DNA from: Haloarcula ordinaria
Lineage (GTDB): Archaea; Halobacteriota; Halobacteria; Halobacteriales; Haloarculaceae
Length of the DNA stretch: 64,000 bases
Reading direction: 5' to 3'
Assembly (NCBI RefSeq): GCF_029338275.1
Contig: NZ_CP119789.1
Span: 1,860,001 to 1,924,000, forward strand
Shown here: one piece after another, positions 23,452 to 32,460 of the stretch
How the letters are laid out: each line of letters opens with the position of its first letter
How positions within the stretch are numbered: the stretch's first letter is position 1
Translations under genes and position numbers: made by a program
Notes under the pieces: generated by a model
Told to the model about the DNA's origin: nothing
Databases searched by the model: none
Seen by the model: only the letters and a program-made list of their open reading frames with translations

Positions 23452-26172
23452 ATGGAACATACTGATCAAGAGCGGATTATCGAGGCGTGGGAGGCGTTCG
23501 CTGATGCCGGTTTCACTTATGTCTCAGACAGTGGTGAACGCCGGAGTCGAACAGAGGTGCGTGACGAACGGCACGAACAGCTCGCGGTTCGGCAAGAGCT
23601 CCTCAATGACTTTCTCGAAGAGCAAACAGACCTGACAACGTTCAAGCGCCGGATGAACGAGGAGTGTGCCAGCAACAAGCTCTGGGGCTTCAGCGGATTC
23701 TCAGGCATGATGTTCTTCAACATGCTGGAGTCTGCCTCTGAGGTGGATGAGGAGACTGAGCTATCCACGATACTTCGAGAGGTCCTTACACCCCCAGAAG
23801 ATCATGACACTGCTCGCTCTTGTCTACAGGATCTTGTTGAGTATGTCAATCAGTTGCGATCGGCGCTGGATGAGGGTCAGTCTGCTCCAGCCGTGGGCCA
23901 TGTTCCGTATTTCGTCTCCTACTTCTGGCAACTCCACGACCCTGACACGTACCCTATCTACTACACCTCGATGCGCGATGCACTGGCGAACCTCGAGATC
24001 TGGACGCCGAGCGGTGATCACCCGAACGACTACGTCGAGTTCTGGGAGCTGAACGAGGAGATCCGCGACGTTCTTGAATCGCACACCGGGGAACAAATCC
24101 ATCTCTGGGATATTGAACGTCTGTGTCTGTTCTGGCTGAATCGTGATGCTGTGTCGTCCCCTCAGGTCTGGGTCGAGAAGGCGAAGCCAACAGAGTGGAA
24201 CTACGGTGACTCTGGATCTGGATTCGCCTTTGGGGAAGCACTCTGGGCCCCACAAGAAAACAAAGATGGGCAACGGATCTACGAGCGGCTCCGCGAACCC
24301 GCGATTGGGGACGTTGTGTTACACCTCTCGCGAGAAGATGATGCCATTGTTGGAACGTCTGTCATCGAGTCTGATCTCCAGACCGACTTCGAGATTCCAG
24401 AGGATGCTGAATGGTCTGCCGAGCAACGGGAGACGGGCGGTTACCTACGAGAACTCAAAGACTATCGCGACCTGACTCCTCCGTTCTCGGTCAGAGAGGA
24501 ACTACTCGAGGTCGAACAGTTGGAGCCTTCGCTCAGACGTATTGCTGAGGATAATTCGGTCTTCTATACTGAGTCGTTGACGTTTACCCCGCAAGCATAC
24601 GTTACGGAGGCTCCGCAGGAACTGGTCGAGATTTTGGCTCGGCAGAGTGAATCGCTTCGTGACCGGCTTTCTGAACTCGGATACGACCTGGACGGTACCA
24701 CGCCCGCCGGGGAGTACGAGACGATCAGTGAGGCAACCGATGATGTACGAGACCGCCTCGATAGCGAGGAGGGAGATGAAACCAACCTACTGAATGACGC
24801 GATCACGACCGCGCTGATCGAGGAGTGGACAACGATGCTCTCTGGCTTCGAGCCGAACAGTGAAGTCTCACCGGCTGACGACGTTCGTGGCAAGCAGATT
24901 CTTCAGCTGTACGAGGACACGCAAGAGCAGTTCCAGAAACAGGCCGCGGCTCTTGGGGTTGGGGAACTCCCTCAGCTGACCCCCGCTGAAACGCTGTTCA
25001 TTGTCTCATTTCGGGAATTACAGAGTGCGGCAGACACAACCGTCAATTTCAACCAGGTGAAGTACAACGTCCTCCGGAACGAAGCCTACACGGTACGACA
25101 GCCCCTCATTTCAGATCCGCCTGAAGGGGAACCACTCGAACCCGCACCAGCGCCGGAACGGGGTGAGCAGATTCGTGACCTCATTACCGACTTTGGACAA
25201 CTCGTGTTTTACGGACCACCAGGCACGGGCAAGACCTACACAGCTCAGCGGTTCGCACGGTGGTGGCTCACAGAAGCTTGTGACACTCCACATCAGGAGC
25301 AGCTAGAGACAGTCACGTTTCATCCGTCCTTCAGTTACGAGGACTTCATCGAGGGGCTCACAGCACAGAAAACCGACGACGGTGATGTTGCGTATGAGAT
25401 CGAGGCTGGTGTCTTCAAACGAATCGCAGAACGGGCACGCGAGGCATATCAAGAATCGCCAGACGATCCAGCACCCTACGTACTCATCATCGACGAGATC
25501 AACCGTGGTAATCTCGCTCAGATCTTTGGAGAGACGATCACTGGGTTAGAACGGGATAAACGACTGGGTGCCGACAACGAGGCTCGTATCTCACTCGCTC
25601 ACTCCCGACGCTCTTTCACTGTCCCTCCAAACCTGTACGTCATCGGGACGATGAACACAGCGGACCGTTCGATCGCGCTCGTTGACGCGGCATTGCGGCG
25701 ACGGTTTCGATTCATCAGCTTCCCGCCGAACTACGAGGCGCTGGCTCACTCCCACGGGTTTGGTAGCATAGATGCAGTTGAGCAGTCAGCCGTGACGGAC
25801 GATGATCCGTACCAACGCCTGCTAGCCCTCTCGATTCTTGCTATCCGAAAGCTGAATACCCGGATTCTCGATGCTCCGGACTTAGGCAAGGGGAAACAGA
25901 TCGGTCACTCCTTCCTCTGGGGTGTCGAGACGGAGTCGGACCTCTGTACAGTCTGGCAGTTTGAGATCCTGCCGTTGCTGGAAGAGTACTACTTCGGCCA
26001 ATTTGAGCGGATTCGTGAGGAGCTGTTCCGCGGTAGCGGCGATGAGTTATATGATTTCGAGCGCGAGGAAGTCCGAGAGATAACGCCTTCGCGGCTGACT
26101 GATGGACTAACCTCTATCGTGAATCTTGATACCGCGATGGTGTCTACTGATACAGAAAGCGGAACCGATTGA
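23452..26172 (+). CDS. mcrB: McrB-type AAA+ GTPase with EVE-like domain
   Basis: 906 residues. The N-terminal ~230 residues form a helical domain (KLWGFSGFSGMMFFNML). A PUA-superfamily, EVE-like domain follows at about 239-360 (VWVEKAKPTEW, FGEALWAP, GDVVLHLS), likely to read modified bases. The AAA+ module has Walker A FYGPPGTGKT (586-595), Walker B IIDEINRGN with Asp681 and Glu682, and MNTADRS. These are McrB signatures; the family uses GTP to move on DNA and drives McrC. The next gene, 7 bases on, is mcrC. Together they form a type IV restriction complex against methylated DNA. The start ATG at 23452 is preceded by no clear ribosome site. Confidence 0.93.
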   Translation: MEHTDQERIIEAWEAFADAGFTYVSDSGERRSRTEVRDERHEQLAVRQELLNDFLEEQTDLTTFKRRMNEECASNKLWGFSGFSGMMFFNMLESASEVDEETELSTILREVLTPPEDHDTARSCLQDLVEYVNQLRSALDEGQSAPAVGHVPYFVSYFWQLHDPDTYPIYYTSMRDALANLEIWTPSGDHPNDYVEFWELNEEIRDVLESHTGEQIHLWDIERLCLFWLNRDAVSSPQVWVEKAKPTEWNYGDSGSGFAFGEALWAPQENKDGQRIYERLREPAIGDVVLHLSREDDAIVGTSVIESDLQTDFEIPEDAEWSAEQRETGGYLRELKDYRDLTPPFSVREELLEVEQLEPSLRRIAEDNSVFYTESLTFTPQAYVTEAPQELVEILARQSESLRDRLSELGYDLDGTTPAGEYETISEATDDVRDRLDSEEGDETNLLNDAITTALIEEWTTMLSGFEPNSEVSPADDVRGKQILQLYEDTQEQFQKQAAALGVGELPQLTPAETLFIVSFRELQSAADTTVNFNQVKYNVLRNEAYTVRQPLISDPPEGEPLEPAPAPERGEQIRDLITDFGQLVFYGPPGTGKTYTAQRFARWWLTEACDTPHQEQLETVTFHPSFSYEDFIEGLTAQKTDDGDVAYEIEAGVFKRIAERAREAYQESPDDPAPYVLIIDEINRGNLAQIFGETITGLERDKRLGADNEARISLAHSRRSFTVPPNLYVIGTMNTADRSIALVDAALRRRFRFISFPPNYEALAHSHGFGSIDAVEQSAVTDDDPYQRLLALSILAIRKLNTRILDAPDLGKGKQIGHSFLWGVETESDLCTVWQFEILPLLEEYYFGQFERIREELFRGSGDELYDFEREEVREITPSRLTDGLTSIVNLDTAMVSTDTESGTD

Positions 26173-26179
26173 GTGATCC

Positions 26180-27460
26180 ATGGCTGAACCGGCACCCGAA
26201 ACACTCGACGGACTCACTGACGACTTCGGGCTGTTTGAGCCGGATATACAGCTCACCGAGTATGAGTCTACACCGTACCGGGAGCTAAGCGACACAGCCC
26301 TTGCCAGCCTCCGAACAGATGTAAATCGGGATGGCGTCGAGAGGATCAAAGCGACATTCAACGCTGAAGGAGCGGTCTCGCTCAGCGCCACTCAATACGT
26401 GGGTGTGGTAGCACTTCGAGACGGGCCAACCATCGAGATCAGACCGAAGGCCGCAGGAACTCACCTCCTACACCTCCTCCGCTATGCCCAGGGTGTGACG
26501 ACGACGACCATTGACCAGGAGGTCTCCCTCCAGGCGGGGAACACATTCATTGACGCGATTGGCTATCTGTTCAATGCAGAGCTCACCACAATCCTCGATC
26601 GAGGACTCCACAGCGAGTACCAGCGAGTAAACCAGGCCAAGAAACAGCTCCGGGGTCGGTTGGATGTCCAGCGGCAACTACAACAACAGCAACGCCCGGT
26701 CCTCGCGTTCGAGTGTGACTATGATGAACTGACGACGGATACCGTTGTCAACCGGGCCATTCTGTACGCGACAACCGTACTTCTTCGTCTCGTCCGGGAC
26801 ACAGACCTTCGGCAATCACTACAGCGCCATCAACACCTTCTTCGTCGTCAGGTAACCCTCACAGCAGTCGAACCCTCTGCCCTGGATAGAATTGAGCTGA
26901 CGCGGCTGAACGACCACTATGGAGACATCATCCGGCTAACGAAGCTCGTGCTTCAGAGCCACTTCGTTCGCGAGTTCCGCGGCGGTAGCCGGGAGAGTTT
27001 TTCATTGCTCGTGGACATGAACCGCATATTCGAACGGGTCGTCGAGCGGGCGATGAGGAGCGCGGTTAGGAGGCGACCTGGGTGGACTGTGGATGCTCAG
27101 CACTCCAGCACCAATCTCATTGACAGTGACAAGCATACAGTCACGATCCGTCCAGACATCCTCATACGCGACGACACGGGGCAGGTGAGGTGTATCGGTG
27201 ACGCGAAATGGAAGCTTGGATCGCCGAACAACAGCGATTTCTATCAACTTGCCTCGTACCAACTTGCGTTCGATGGGCCGGGACTCCTACTATATCCTGA
27301 ACAGGATGGGATCGTTGCGTCGGAGAATACGATCGCAGGAGGTCATCCACTACATCTCGTAGAGATGCCAACGAAACACGAAGGGAAATCAGCCGGATAC
27401 GACGCATACGTTGCAGAACTCGAAGAGCACGCTCGGAAAGCATTTAACAGAATCTGTTAG
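26180..27460 (+). CDS. mcrC: McrC-type nuclease subunit
   Basis: 426 residues, in one operon with mcrB. The N-terminal part is the McrC stalk region that contacts McrB (TQYVGVVALRDGPTIEIRPK). The C-terminal PD-(D/E)xK nuclease has RPDILIRDD and then CIGDAKWK, giving the Asp and Asp-x-Lys pair. The length is normal for the longer archaeal McrC group. It should cut DNA when the McrB ring reaches it. The gene ends 23 bases before the convergent unknown gene. Confidence 0.92.
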   Translation: MAEPAPETLDGLTDDFGLFEPDIQLTEYESTPYRELSDTALASLRTDVNRDGVERIKATFNAEGAVSLSATQYVGVVALRDGPTIEIRPKAAGTHLLHLLRYAQGVTTTTIDQEVSLQAGNTFIDAIGYLFNAELTTILDRGLHSEYQRVNQAKKQLRGRLDVQRQLQQQQRPVLAFECDYDELTTDTVVNRAILYATTVLLRLVRDTDLRQSLQRHQHLLRRQVTLTAVEPSALDRIELTRLNDHYGDIIRLTKLVLQSHFVREFRGGSRESFSLLVDMNRIFERVVERAMRSAVRRRPGWTVDAQHSSTNLIDSDKHTVTIRPDILIRDDTGQVRCIGDAKWKLGSPNNSDFYQLASYQLAFDGPGLLLYPEQDGIVASENTIAGGHPLHLVEMPTKHEGKSAGYDAYVAELEEHARKAFNRIC

Positions 27461-27483
27461 CCGCAGGGGATTTGAGACCATAT

Positions 27484-28260
27484 TCAGCTAATGAACTCGG
27501 TCAATGTCCGAGCGGGCTCAATTCGAAATGCCCCTTCTGGCTCGAGATCTTTCCAAAACACGACACGCTGGAGGAGATCAATCTCATCGGTCTCCCCCTC
27601 AGCAAAATAGTTCATCAAATGTTGCCCACGGCTGAGGTTATTCAGCTCAGGATATGCGCGATCTTGGATTTGAGTAGGGATGTCCGTGTCCTCGTACTTC
27701 TTCTGAATAACAGACAGACACTCGCTATTCATCAAATAGACAGATTCGTATCCACGATCCGTCGGTAGCCAGTGGACTTTTAATTCTGACTCACCAGCCC
27801 GAATATGCAAATCCCCGTCTCGGTATTCACCCTCATGGTCATCATGCCATTGATGAACTATGTCCCAATAGGATTGAGAAATCGGGAGGAGAATTCGATC
27901 TGCGTTAGCCTTGTGAGCCGCAGAGATGAGAGAGTCATGTGTGAAGTTCTCGACCACTGAAACACGGTCATATTCCTCTGTCACATCGATTATTTCGTCA
28001 CTAATCGCCATCACTTCGCCTCTCCAAATCGGTTTGGTTAGGTCTTGGGCTAGCGTTTTGTATCCTAATCCCACTCGATCATCTGAAAACACATCTTCAG
28101 GAATGCCAGTAATTCGACCTATCTGAATGAAATCTAACCCGCTGTGCTCTTGTGGATTAAATTGATCCCAATCAGAAATTTCTCTGAGTTTTGAATTATT
28201 TCGGTAGGCTTCCTGGGTTTCGCGCACAAAACTATCTACATTTTGCTCACTGAATGGCAT
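27484..28260 (-). CDS. Unknown protein paired with a membrane protein
   Basis: 258 residues. I do not recognise a domain. Visible features are a mixed alpha/beta pattern and Trp-containing segments (SQSYWDIVHQWHDDHEG, VVFWKDLEPEGAFRIEP). Its start overlaps the end of the upstream membrane protein gene by 14 bases, so the two are translated together. Sitting between McrBC and an integrase relic, the pair may be another small defence or toxin module; that is inference from position only. Confidence 0.65.
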   Translation of the reverse strand: MPFSEQNVDSFVRETQEAYRNNSKLREISDWDQFNPQEHSGLDFIQIGRITGIPEDVFSDDRVGLGYKTLAQDLTKPIWRGEVMAISDEIIDVTEEYDRVSVVENFTHDSLISAAHKANADRILLPISQSYWDIVHQWHDDHEGEYRDGDLHIRAGESELKVHWLPTDRGYESVYLMNSECLSVIQKKYEDTDIPTQIQDRAYPELNNLSRGQHLMNYFAEGETDEIDLLQRVVFWKDLEPEGAFRIEPARTLTEFIS

Positions 28261-28660
28261 CTAAATCACTCCTGACCGTAATATCTCCCGAATCACTGGT
28301 TATCTGTACTTGTGTCGAGTTGAGATCCCTTTTCTGAATCTGGTGTTCTATATGATCTATCCTATCGTTGAGATCGTTGAGAGTGGAGTCAATAGTGTTT
28401 ATTTCACCACTCAATTCTTCTAAGTCCTCAGGTGCTGGATCCACAAACTCAAACCGTCTCAAAATGTCGTAAACAAACCAGCCTACGATTCCAATAGAGA
28501 GTAACCCAGTCCCGATATAGAAGCTATAGTCCGCTAACTTGAGTGAATTGTTGAATGAAATAGCTTTAGCGCCGAGAGCGGCCACCATCAGAATAAGACC
28601 ACTACTTCCGGTGAAGGCCGCAAGATGATCTGCTATCAAACGTGGAAGACTCTTTACCAA
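28247..28660 (-). CDS. Small two-helix membrane protein with coiled coil
   Basis: 137 residues from a TTG at 28660, chosen because a ribosome-site-like GAGGGG lies just upstream and no ATG precedes the first membrane segment. Two hydrophobic segments lie at about residues 20-35 and 45-68. The rest is a predicted coiled coil (LEELSGEINTIDSTLNDLND) and a polar tail. The layout resembles membrane effectors coupled to a cytosolic partner. Function unknown. Confidence 0.65.
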   Translation of the reverse strand: MVKSLPRLIADHLAAFTGSSGLILMVAALGAKAISFNNSLKLADYSFYIGTGLLSIGIVGWFVYDILRRFEFVDPAPEDLEELSGEINTIDSTLNDLNDRIDHIEHQIQKRDLNSTQVQITSDSGDITVRSDLDAIQ

Positions 28661-28726
28661 ATTATCCCCTCAGTGCTATGTCAACGATTCATTTGGGGGA
28701 TGTAAGAATCTAACTACTAGGAAAGG

Positions 28727-28945
28727 TTAGACAACGCCCAAAAACTCCTTTCTCTTCTCTCTCAACTCGGTCTCTGTCGCTTGATCGTAGTGCCTGTGCA
28801 GCAAATCTGGGCTTACATCTATCCGGTCTAAAGCAACTTCTTTCGGGACGTTCGCGTTCTGGTGTCTCGTTATTGCCCCTCGATTGACTGCGTGGGATGA
28901 GCCGGTCAACGAACTCTTGCTCACAATAAAAGCAATAGTGGTCAA
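28727..28945 (-). pseudogene. Relic of a second tyrosine integrase, C-terminal end only
   Basis: A 72-codon frame whose residues ~15-70 match the typical C-terminus of another haloarchaeal integrase group: SSHAVNRGAITRHQN, VPKEVALDRIDVS, LLHRHYDQATE, REKRKEFL. The catalytic Arg and the HxxR box are missing, so it cannot be active. The likely Tyr is in RHYDQ. It is unlike the intact integrase at 9576, so it comes from a different element and marks an old junction. Bases 28661-28726 show nothing further. Confidence 0.7.
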
Positions 28946-28967
28946 TTCAGCGTGAATAGTTCAACCA

Positions 28968-28998
28968 GGGGGACGGGGGGAACGGGGAGTTCGGCGGG
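28968..28998 (+). other. G-rich run with four G-tracts (possible quadruplex)
   Basis: Runs of 5, 6, 4 and 3 G lie within 31 bases (28968-28972, 28975-28980, 28984-28987, 28996-28998), a pattern that can fold into a G-quadruplex. It stands right beside the integrase relic in otherwise AT-rich element DNA. The rest of 28946-29210 contains no supported gene and probably holds the promoter of the 29211 gene. Confidence 0.45.
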
Positions 28999-29210
28999 AT
29001 CAGGACTATACAACGTTATGATAGACCCCCTATCGGTCCCACGTAACCACTATCGTCCGTGTGGCCGCAGTGATACTACCCAACGTCCACCCTGGTCTAC
29101 ACTCCAGTCTATCCAGCCATATCGTATTCATCGCCGTAATTGGAATGTGCCGCACGGTTGGCCACCCTACCTATATGATGGTGCATGACAGAGTCCGAGG
29201 TAGAAGCGGT

Positions 29211-29480
29211 ATGAGTGTGAATTTCGAGCAATTAGACTGGAACTTGGTTAGTAACGTCAAGGCATCCGATAGACGAACGCAGGTGCTCAAGATACTCACC
29301 GAGAACCCTCGCATGAACGGAGAGATAGCTGACGAACTCGGCGTATCGACGAAGTGGGCTAGACGCCAGGTGAAGTGGCTCGAAAAGCGCGACCTTGTAG
29401 AGGAACTCACGACACATAAGCGCAACTACAAGCTGTATCGGGCTACCGAGAAAGGCAAGCAGATAGTGGAGGTGCTGTAA
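29211..29480 (+). CDS. Winged-helix regulator
   Basis: 89 residues from the ATG at 29211. The core MNGEIADELGVSTKWARRQV is a helix-turn-helix, followed by KWLEKRDLVEEL and a wing (NYKLYRATEKGKQI). This matches MarR/ArsR-like or provirus repressors. A longer frame upstream to 29061 starts in sequence with no coding look. The next gene starts 1 base after its stop, so it probably controls its own operon. Confidence 0.75.
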   Translation: MSVNFEQLDWNLVSNVKASDRRTQVLKILTENPRMNGEIADELGVSTKWARRQVKWLEKRDLVEELTTHKRNYKLYRATEKGKQIVEVL

Positions 29481-29481
29481 G

Positions 29482-29997
29482 ATGCTGGGAGACTCCAATG
29501 CAGCCTTCGCTAATTCCCTCCAAGATTCTCTCGATTTCAGGATGCAGACGTTCCAAGAAGTGCTGATGGGAGAGATATCGCCTCTGGACAGACGACTTGA
29601 ACTTGCTGGGCGTAGGCCAGGAATCGTATTCGGAGCAACAGGGAGTTCTCTTGGCGGTAGTCCTCAAAACAGTCGCGTCGGTGAAGACAATTCCATTGAG
29701 GAACCAGAGCGGGTCCGTTCTGGGTCAGAGACTTCCGACAACGTCGAGGTCGAAGTAGAATCACCAAGCGAGGATGAGCTCCGTGTAGCGAATTTCCTTG
29801 CTGAGGAGCACTCGGAAGCGGAGACGATTGCTCTATCGAGCGAGGATACAATTGAGGTTCGAGAAGCACCTGGAGGAACGTTCGTGGTGGATGTGGCTGA
29901 GGTACTGGAGAGAGAATTCGGTGAGGATTCAGGGTCAAGTACTCAGGCGTCGTCTGTCCCGAGTATGAGTACCGCCGTAGCGGAGAAGCTCGGCTAA
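29482..29997 (+). CDS. Hypothetical acidic protein
   Basis: 171 residues. The N-terminus is amphipathic helix (AFANSLQDSLDFRMQTFQEV). The middle and end are Ser/Glu-rich and probably disordered, with a short hydrophobic stretch GGTFVVDVAEVLERE. It follows the winged-helix gene with a 1-base gap. No family is recognised. Confidence 0.6.
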   Translation: MLGDSNAAFANSLQDSLDFRMQTFQEVLMGEISPLDRRLELAGRRPGIVFGATGSSLGGSPQNSRVGEDNSIEEPERVRSGSETSDNVEVEVESPSEDELRVANFLAEEHSEAETIALSSEDTIEVREAPGGTFVVDVAEVLEREFGEDSGSSTQASSVPSMSTAVAEKLG

Positions 29998-30015
29998 TAT
30001 AGTTGGGTGCCGTAC

Positions 30016-30246
30016 ATGGGCCAGATATCGGTCTACAAGTATTCGATTCCGCTCGAAGAGACCGAGGACTGCTTTGAGTCTGCGTATGATTATCCCGAGG
30101 AGAATGTGATTAACAAATACAAGGAGGAAGGATATTTGATAGTCTTCCAAGACAAGGTCGTTCCTCATTTTCACAAGGACTCGGTGGCTGTGAAAGTAGA
30201 TGTGATTGTAGAAGATGAGGTCGAAAGCGATGCTGAGAGTTCGTAA
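30016..30246 (+). CDS. Small hypothetical protein
   Basis: 76 residues from the ATG at 30016; an in-frame GTG lies three codons upstream. It is acidic, with IVFQDKVVPHFHKDSVAVKV suggesting a small beta domain. It is 18 bases after the previous gene and likely in the same operon. Function unknown. Confidence 0.5.
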   Translation: MGQISVYKYSIPLEETEDCFESAYDYPEENVINKYKEEGYLIVFQDKVVPHFHKDSVAVKVDVIVEDEVESDAESS

Positions 30247-30331
30247 TAGCGACCACAGAGAATCTTCGTGTCTGCAGATTTGAAGTGAAACCCCACATCG
30301 ACGGGGGGCGGGATAATGACTGACGTTTTAC

Positions 30332-30372
30332 ACTCAAAATCGCCGGCACAGGCTATTTGAGTGGCGATTTTG
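30332..30372. repeat. Nested inverted repeats in the gap before the nuclease cluster
   Basis: CAAAATCGCC (30335-30344) pairs perfectly with GGCGATTTTG (30363-30372). The overlapping ACTCAAA (30332-30338) pairs with TTTGAGT (30356-30362), so two alternative stems are possible. They lie in the 272-base gap ahead of the four-gene cluster and could be an operator or a transcript switch. No gene is seen in 30247-30518. Confidence 0.5.
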
Positions 30373-30518
30373 CGGGCGGAGAATGAAGGGGCGCTTAGCA
30401 ATCAACGGATAACACGAGGAGGGTAGGGGTAATCCCAGGCGAACACGGCTCTCCGTCAACTCTTGATGCTACAACTTAGCGGGTACTTTCTTGAGCCTCT
30501 GAATACAACTCACAAGCT

Positions 30519-31259
30519 ATGAATGCCCGTGAAAACTTTGAGTCCTTGCTCTCGGGCCTTTCCAACGCAGAGACAGTAGCACCCAGCAGTATCGGCGGGC
30601 AGTTCTATTGCGAGAAAAAAGTTGATTTGGAACGGGAACACGGGGAAGTCGAGACACTAGAAAAACAGCGCGGGACTGAAACCCATGAAAAGGCTGCTGA
30701 AGATGCTGTTGAGGTTGAGATGGATGAGGTCTGGGATGCAATTGAACGAGGTGAACGCCAGATTCTGCTTGAGACTATGTTCGTCGGTGAAGCAGCTGAT
30801 TTCACTATCGTCGGGAAGCCTGATTCGATTGTCTTTGATGACGGGGAGCCCCAGCTAATTTTTGACCGGAAGACGACATCTATCCCAGGTAATCTATTCA
30901 AAAATCAGCGTATTCAAGTCTGGCTCTACGGATACATGCTTGACAGTCTTGAATTCGACACAGATAATCTCCAAATCGCTATTCTAAGCCATGAACAGAG
31001 TCTTGACCCCGAAGTCGGCAAGCAGCTGCAGGACGTAATTATACAGAGCTACTCCGGGTATAGTACTGGGAAGACTGAGTTATCGAAGGAACCTGAAGCG
31101 TACATTTATCTATTTGATTATGACCCAACGGATCATTTAGAGGATCTGGATTGGGCACTTGAGTACTGGCGTGGAGATCGCGAGGCGGTTCCAACAAAGA
31201 AGGCAGCAAAATGCCGATCATGTCCATTGTCAACCAAATGCCCTGACTCCCTTGCTTGA
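30519..31259 (+). CDS. Cas4/RecB-like nuclease with Fe-S cluster cysteines
   Basis: 246 residues. The PD-(D/E)xK core shows GKPDSIVF with Asp102, then IFDRKTTS with Asp116 and Lys118, and a helix with QVWLYGYML (the QxxxY motif). One cysteine at residue 31 and three near the end (Cys232, 235, 241 in CRSCPLSTKC) match the Fe-S arrangement of Cas4 and related nucleases. No cas1, cas2 or repeat array is nearby, so it is a stand-alone relative. It is the first of four same-strand genes (30519-37145), suggesting it processes DNA for a defence system. Confidence 0.85.
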   Translation: MNARENFESLLSGLSNAETVAPSSIGGQFYCEKKVDLEREHGEVETLEKQRGTETHEKAAEDAVEVEMDEVWDAIERGERQILLETMFVGEAADFTIVGKPDSIVFDDGEPQLIFDRKTTSIPGNLFKNQRIQVWLYGYMLDSLEFDTDNLQIAILSHEQSLDPEVGKQLQDVIIQSYSGYSTGKTELSKEPEAYIYLFDYDPTDHLEDLDWALEYWRGDREAVPTKKAAKCRSCPLSTKCPDSLA

Positions 31260-31361
31260 TTACTCGGAATTAGATTCACGAGCGGTTTTAGCGCGTATGG
31301 CCCACAATATCCCTCGACTCACAGAAACTACAAGACCTTCGAGAGAAGTACTTCTGAAATA

Positions 31362-32369
31362 GTGACTCGTCTCTATATTGTACCGGTTGGGGATGATTGG
31401 ATAGATAATTTCCGGGAGACAGTTGGATCCTCAACACCGGTGCCTGACGCAGCCCCTGCAGATATCCAGAAGCAGGAGGAAGCTCGTATCTGGGGGACTA
31501 CTGAGGGCCGACAAAAACGAACGTTCTTCGAGGAGATGGAAACCGGGGACCCGCTATTATTCTACAATACTGGTGAGTTCTTTGCTGCTGGTCGGGTCGG
31601 AACTGCGTTTGAAAATCCAAAGGTAGGTGAGGCCCTTTGGAACAATTCTGATAGTCGGTTCATCTACACCGTAACTGATTATCAAGAGATCACAGTCCAG
31701 CGAGAGAAATTGGCCTTGTTGCTTGGGTACGAGGAAGAATGGGTGCCCTATCGGTTCCTTCGGGTATCACCAGACGCTGTAAGCAGTCTTCTCCGTCAAT
31801 ATAACTCGATTGAAGAGGCTTTTCAGGACTTCCAGAACGGAGGAGAGATTGATGAACCAGACAATGGAGAAGACGAACCAAGAGAACACACTGAGATACA
31901 ATGGCGGCTTATTCAGCTGGGACTTGCTCATGGTTACGATGTCTATGTAGCGAAAAACGACAAAAACCGAACTTACGATGGAAACCGGCTCGGGGAGGAC
32001 TGTTTAGAAAATCTCAATTTACCCGGCTTTAGCTCCGCAGCGACGAGAATCATTGAGTATGTAGATGTGATCTGGCTGGAAGACGATTTCATTGTCAAGA
32101 TGTTCGAAGTAGAGAGCACGACGAGTATTTTTAGCGGAATTCTACGGATGACTGACTTCATGGTGAAAGTTCCGAATATAGCAGTTGAAATGCATATCGT
32201 CGCACCAGATGACGATGAGGATAAGGTCCGAGAAGAGATTAATCGACCAACCTTCCAGCACGTTCTTGAACCTGCTGAGCACTGCAGTCTACGATATCTC
32301 TCATTTGAGGAGGTCAGGGATACTCACGATACAGTTGAGCAGGCGGGACCGCTACAGCATGTCTTTTAG
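31362..32369 (+). CDS. PUA/EVE-like domain fused to a restriction-type nuclease
   Basis: 335 residues from a GTG at 31362. Residues 1-150 look like an EVE-like base-reading domain (LYIVPVGDDW, METGDPLLFYNTGEFFAAG, RVGTAFENP). Residues ~175-330 look like a divergent PD-(D/E)xK nuclease: YVDVIWLED with Asp235 and FEVESTTS with Glu249 and Glu251; the usual Lys is not evident. By layout it could recognise and cut modified DNA. It lies 102 bases after the Cas4-like gene and 91 before the methyltransferase gene. The nuclease call is weaker than the N-terminal domain call. Confidence 0.65.
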   Translation: MTRLYIVPVGDDWIDNFRETVGSSTPVPDAAPADIQKQEEARIWGTTEGRQKRTFFEEMETGDPLLFYNTGEFFAAGRVGTAFENPKVGEALWNNSDSRFIYTVTDYQEITVQREKLALLLGYEEEWVPYRFLRVSPDAVSSLLRQYNSIEEAFQDFQNGGEIDEPDNGEDEPREHTEIQWRLIQLGLAHGYDVYVAKNDKNRTYDGNRLGEDCLENLNLPGFSSAATRIIEYVDVIWLEDDFIVKMFEVESTTSIFSGILRMTDFMVKVPNIAVEMHIVAPDDDEDKVREEINRPTFQHVLEPAEHCSLRYLSFEEVRDTHDTVEQAGPLQHVF

Positions 32370-32460
32370 ACGGCGCAGCTAGCAACCGATCTCTTAGGCT
32401 TAAGACCCACTCCACGGAATCGCCGAAAGTTCAAGACGGTAGGCCATCGAAGTGAAAACA

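Noticed and set aside
30519..31259. CRISPR adaptation module, suggested by the Cas4-like protein
   Set aside because: No cas1, cas2, other cas genes or regularly spaced repeats were seen anywhere in the window.
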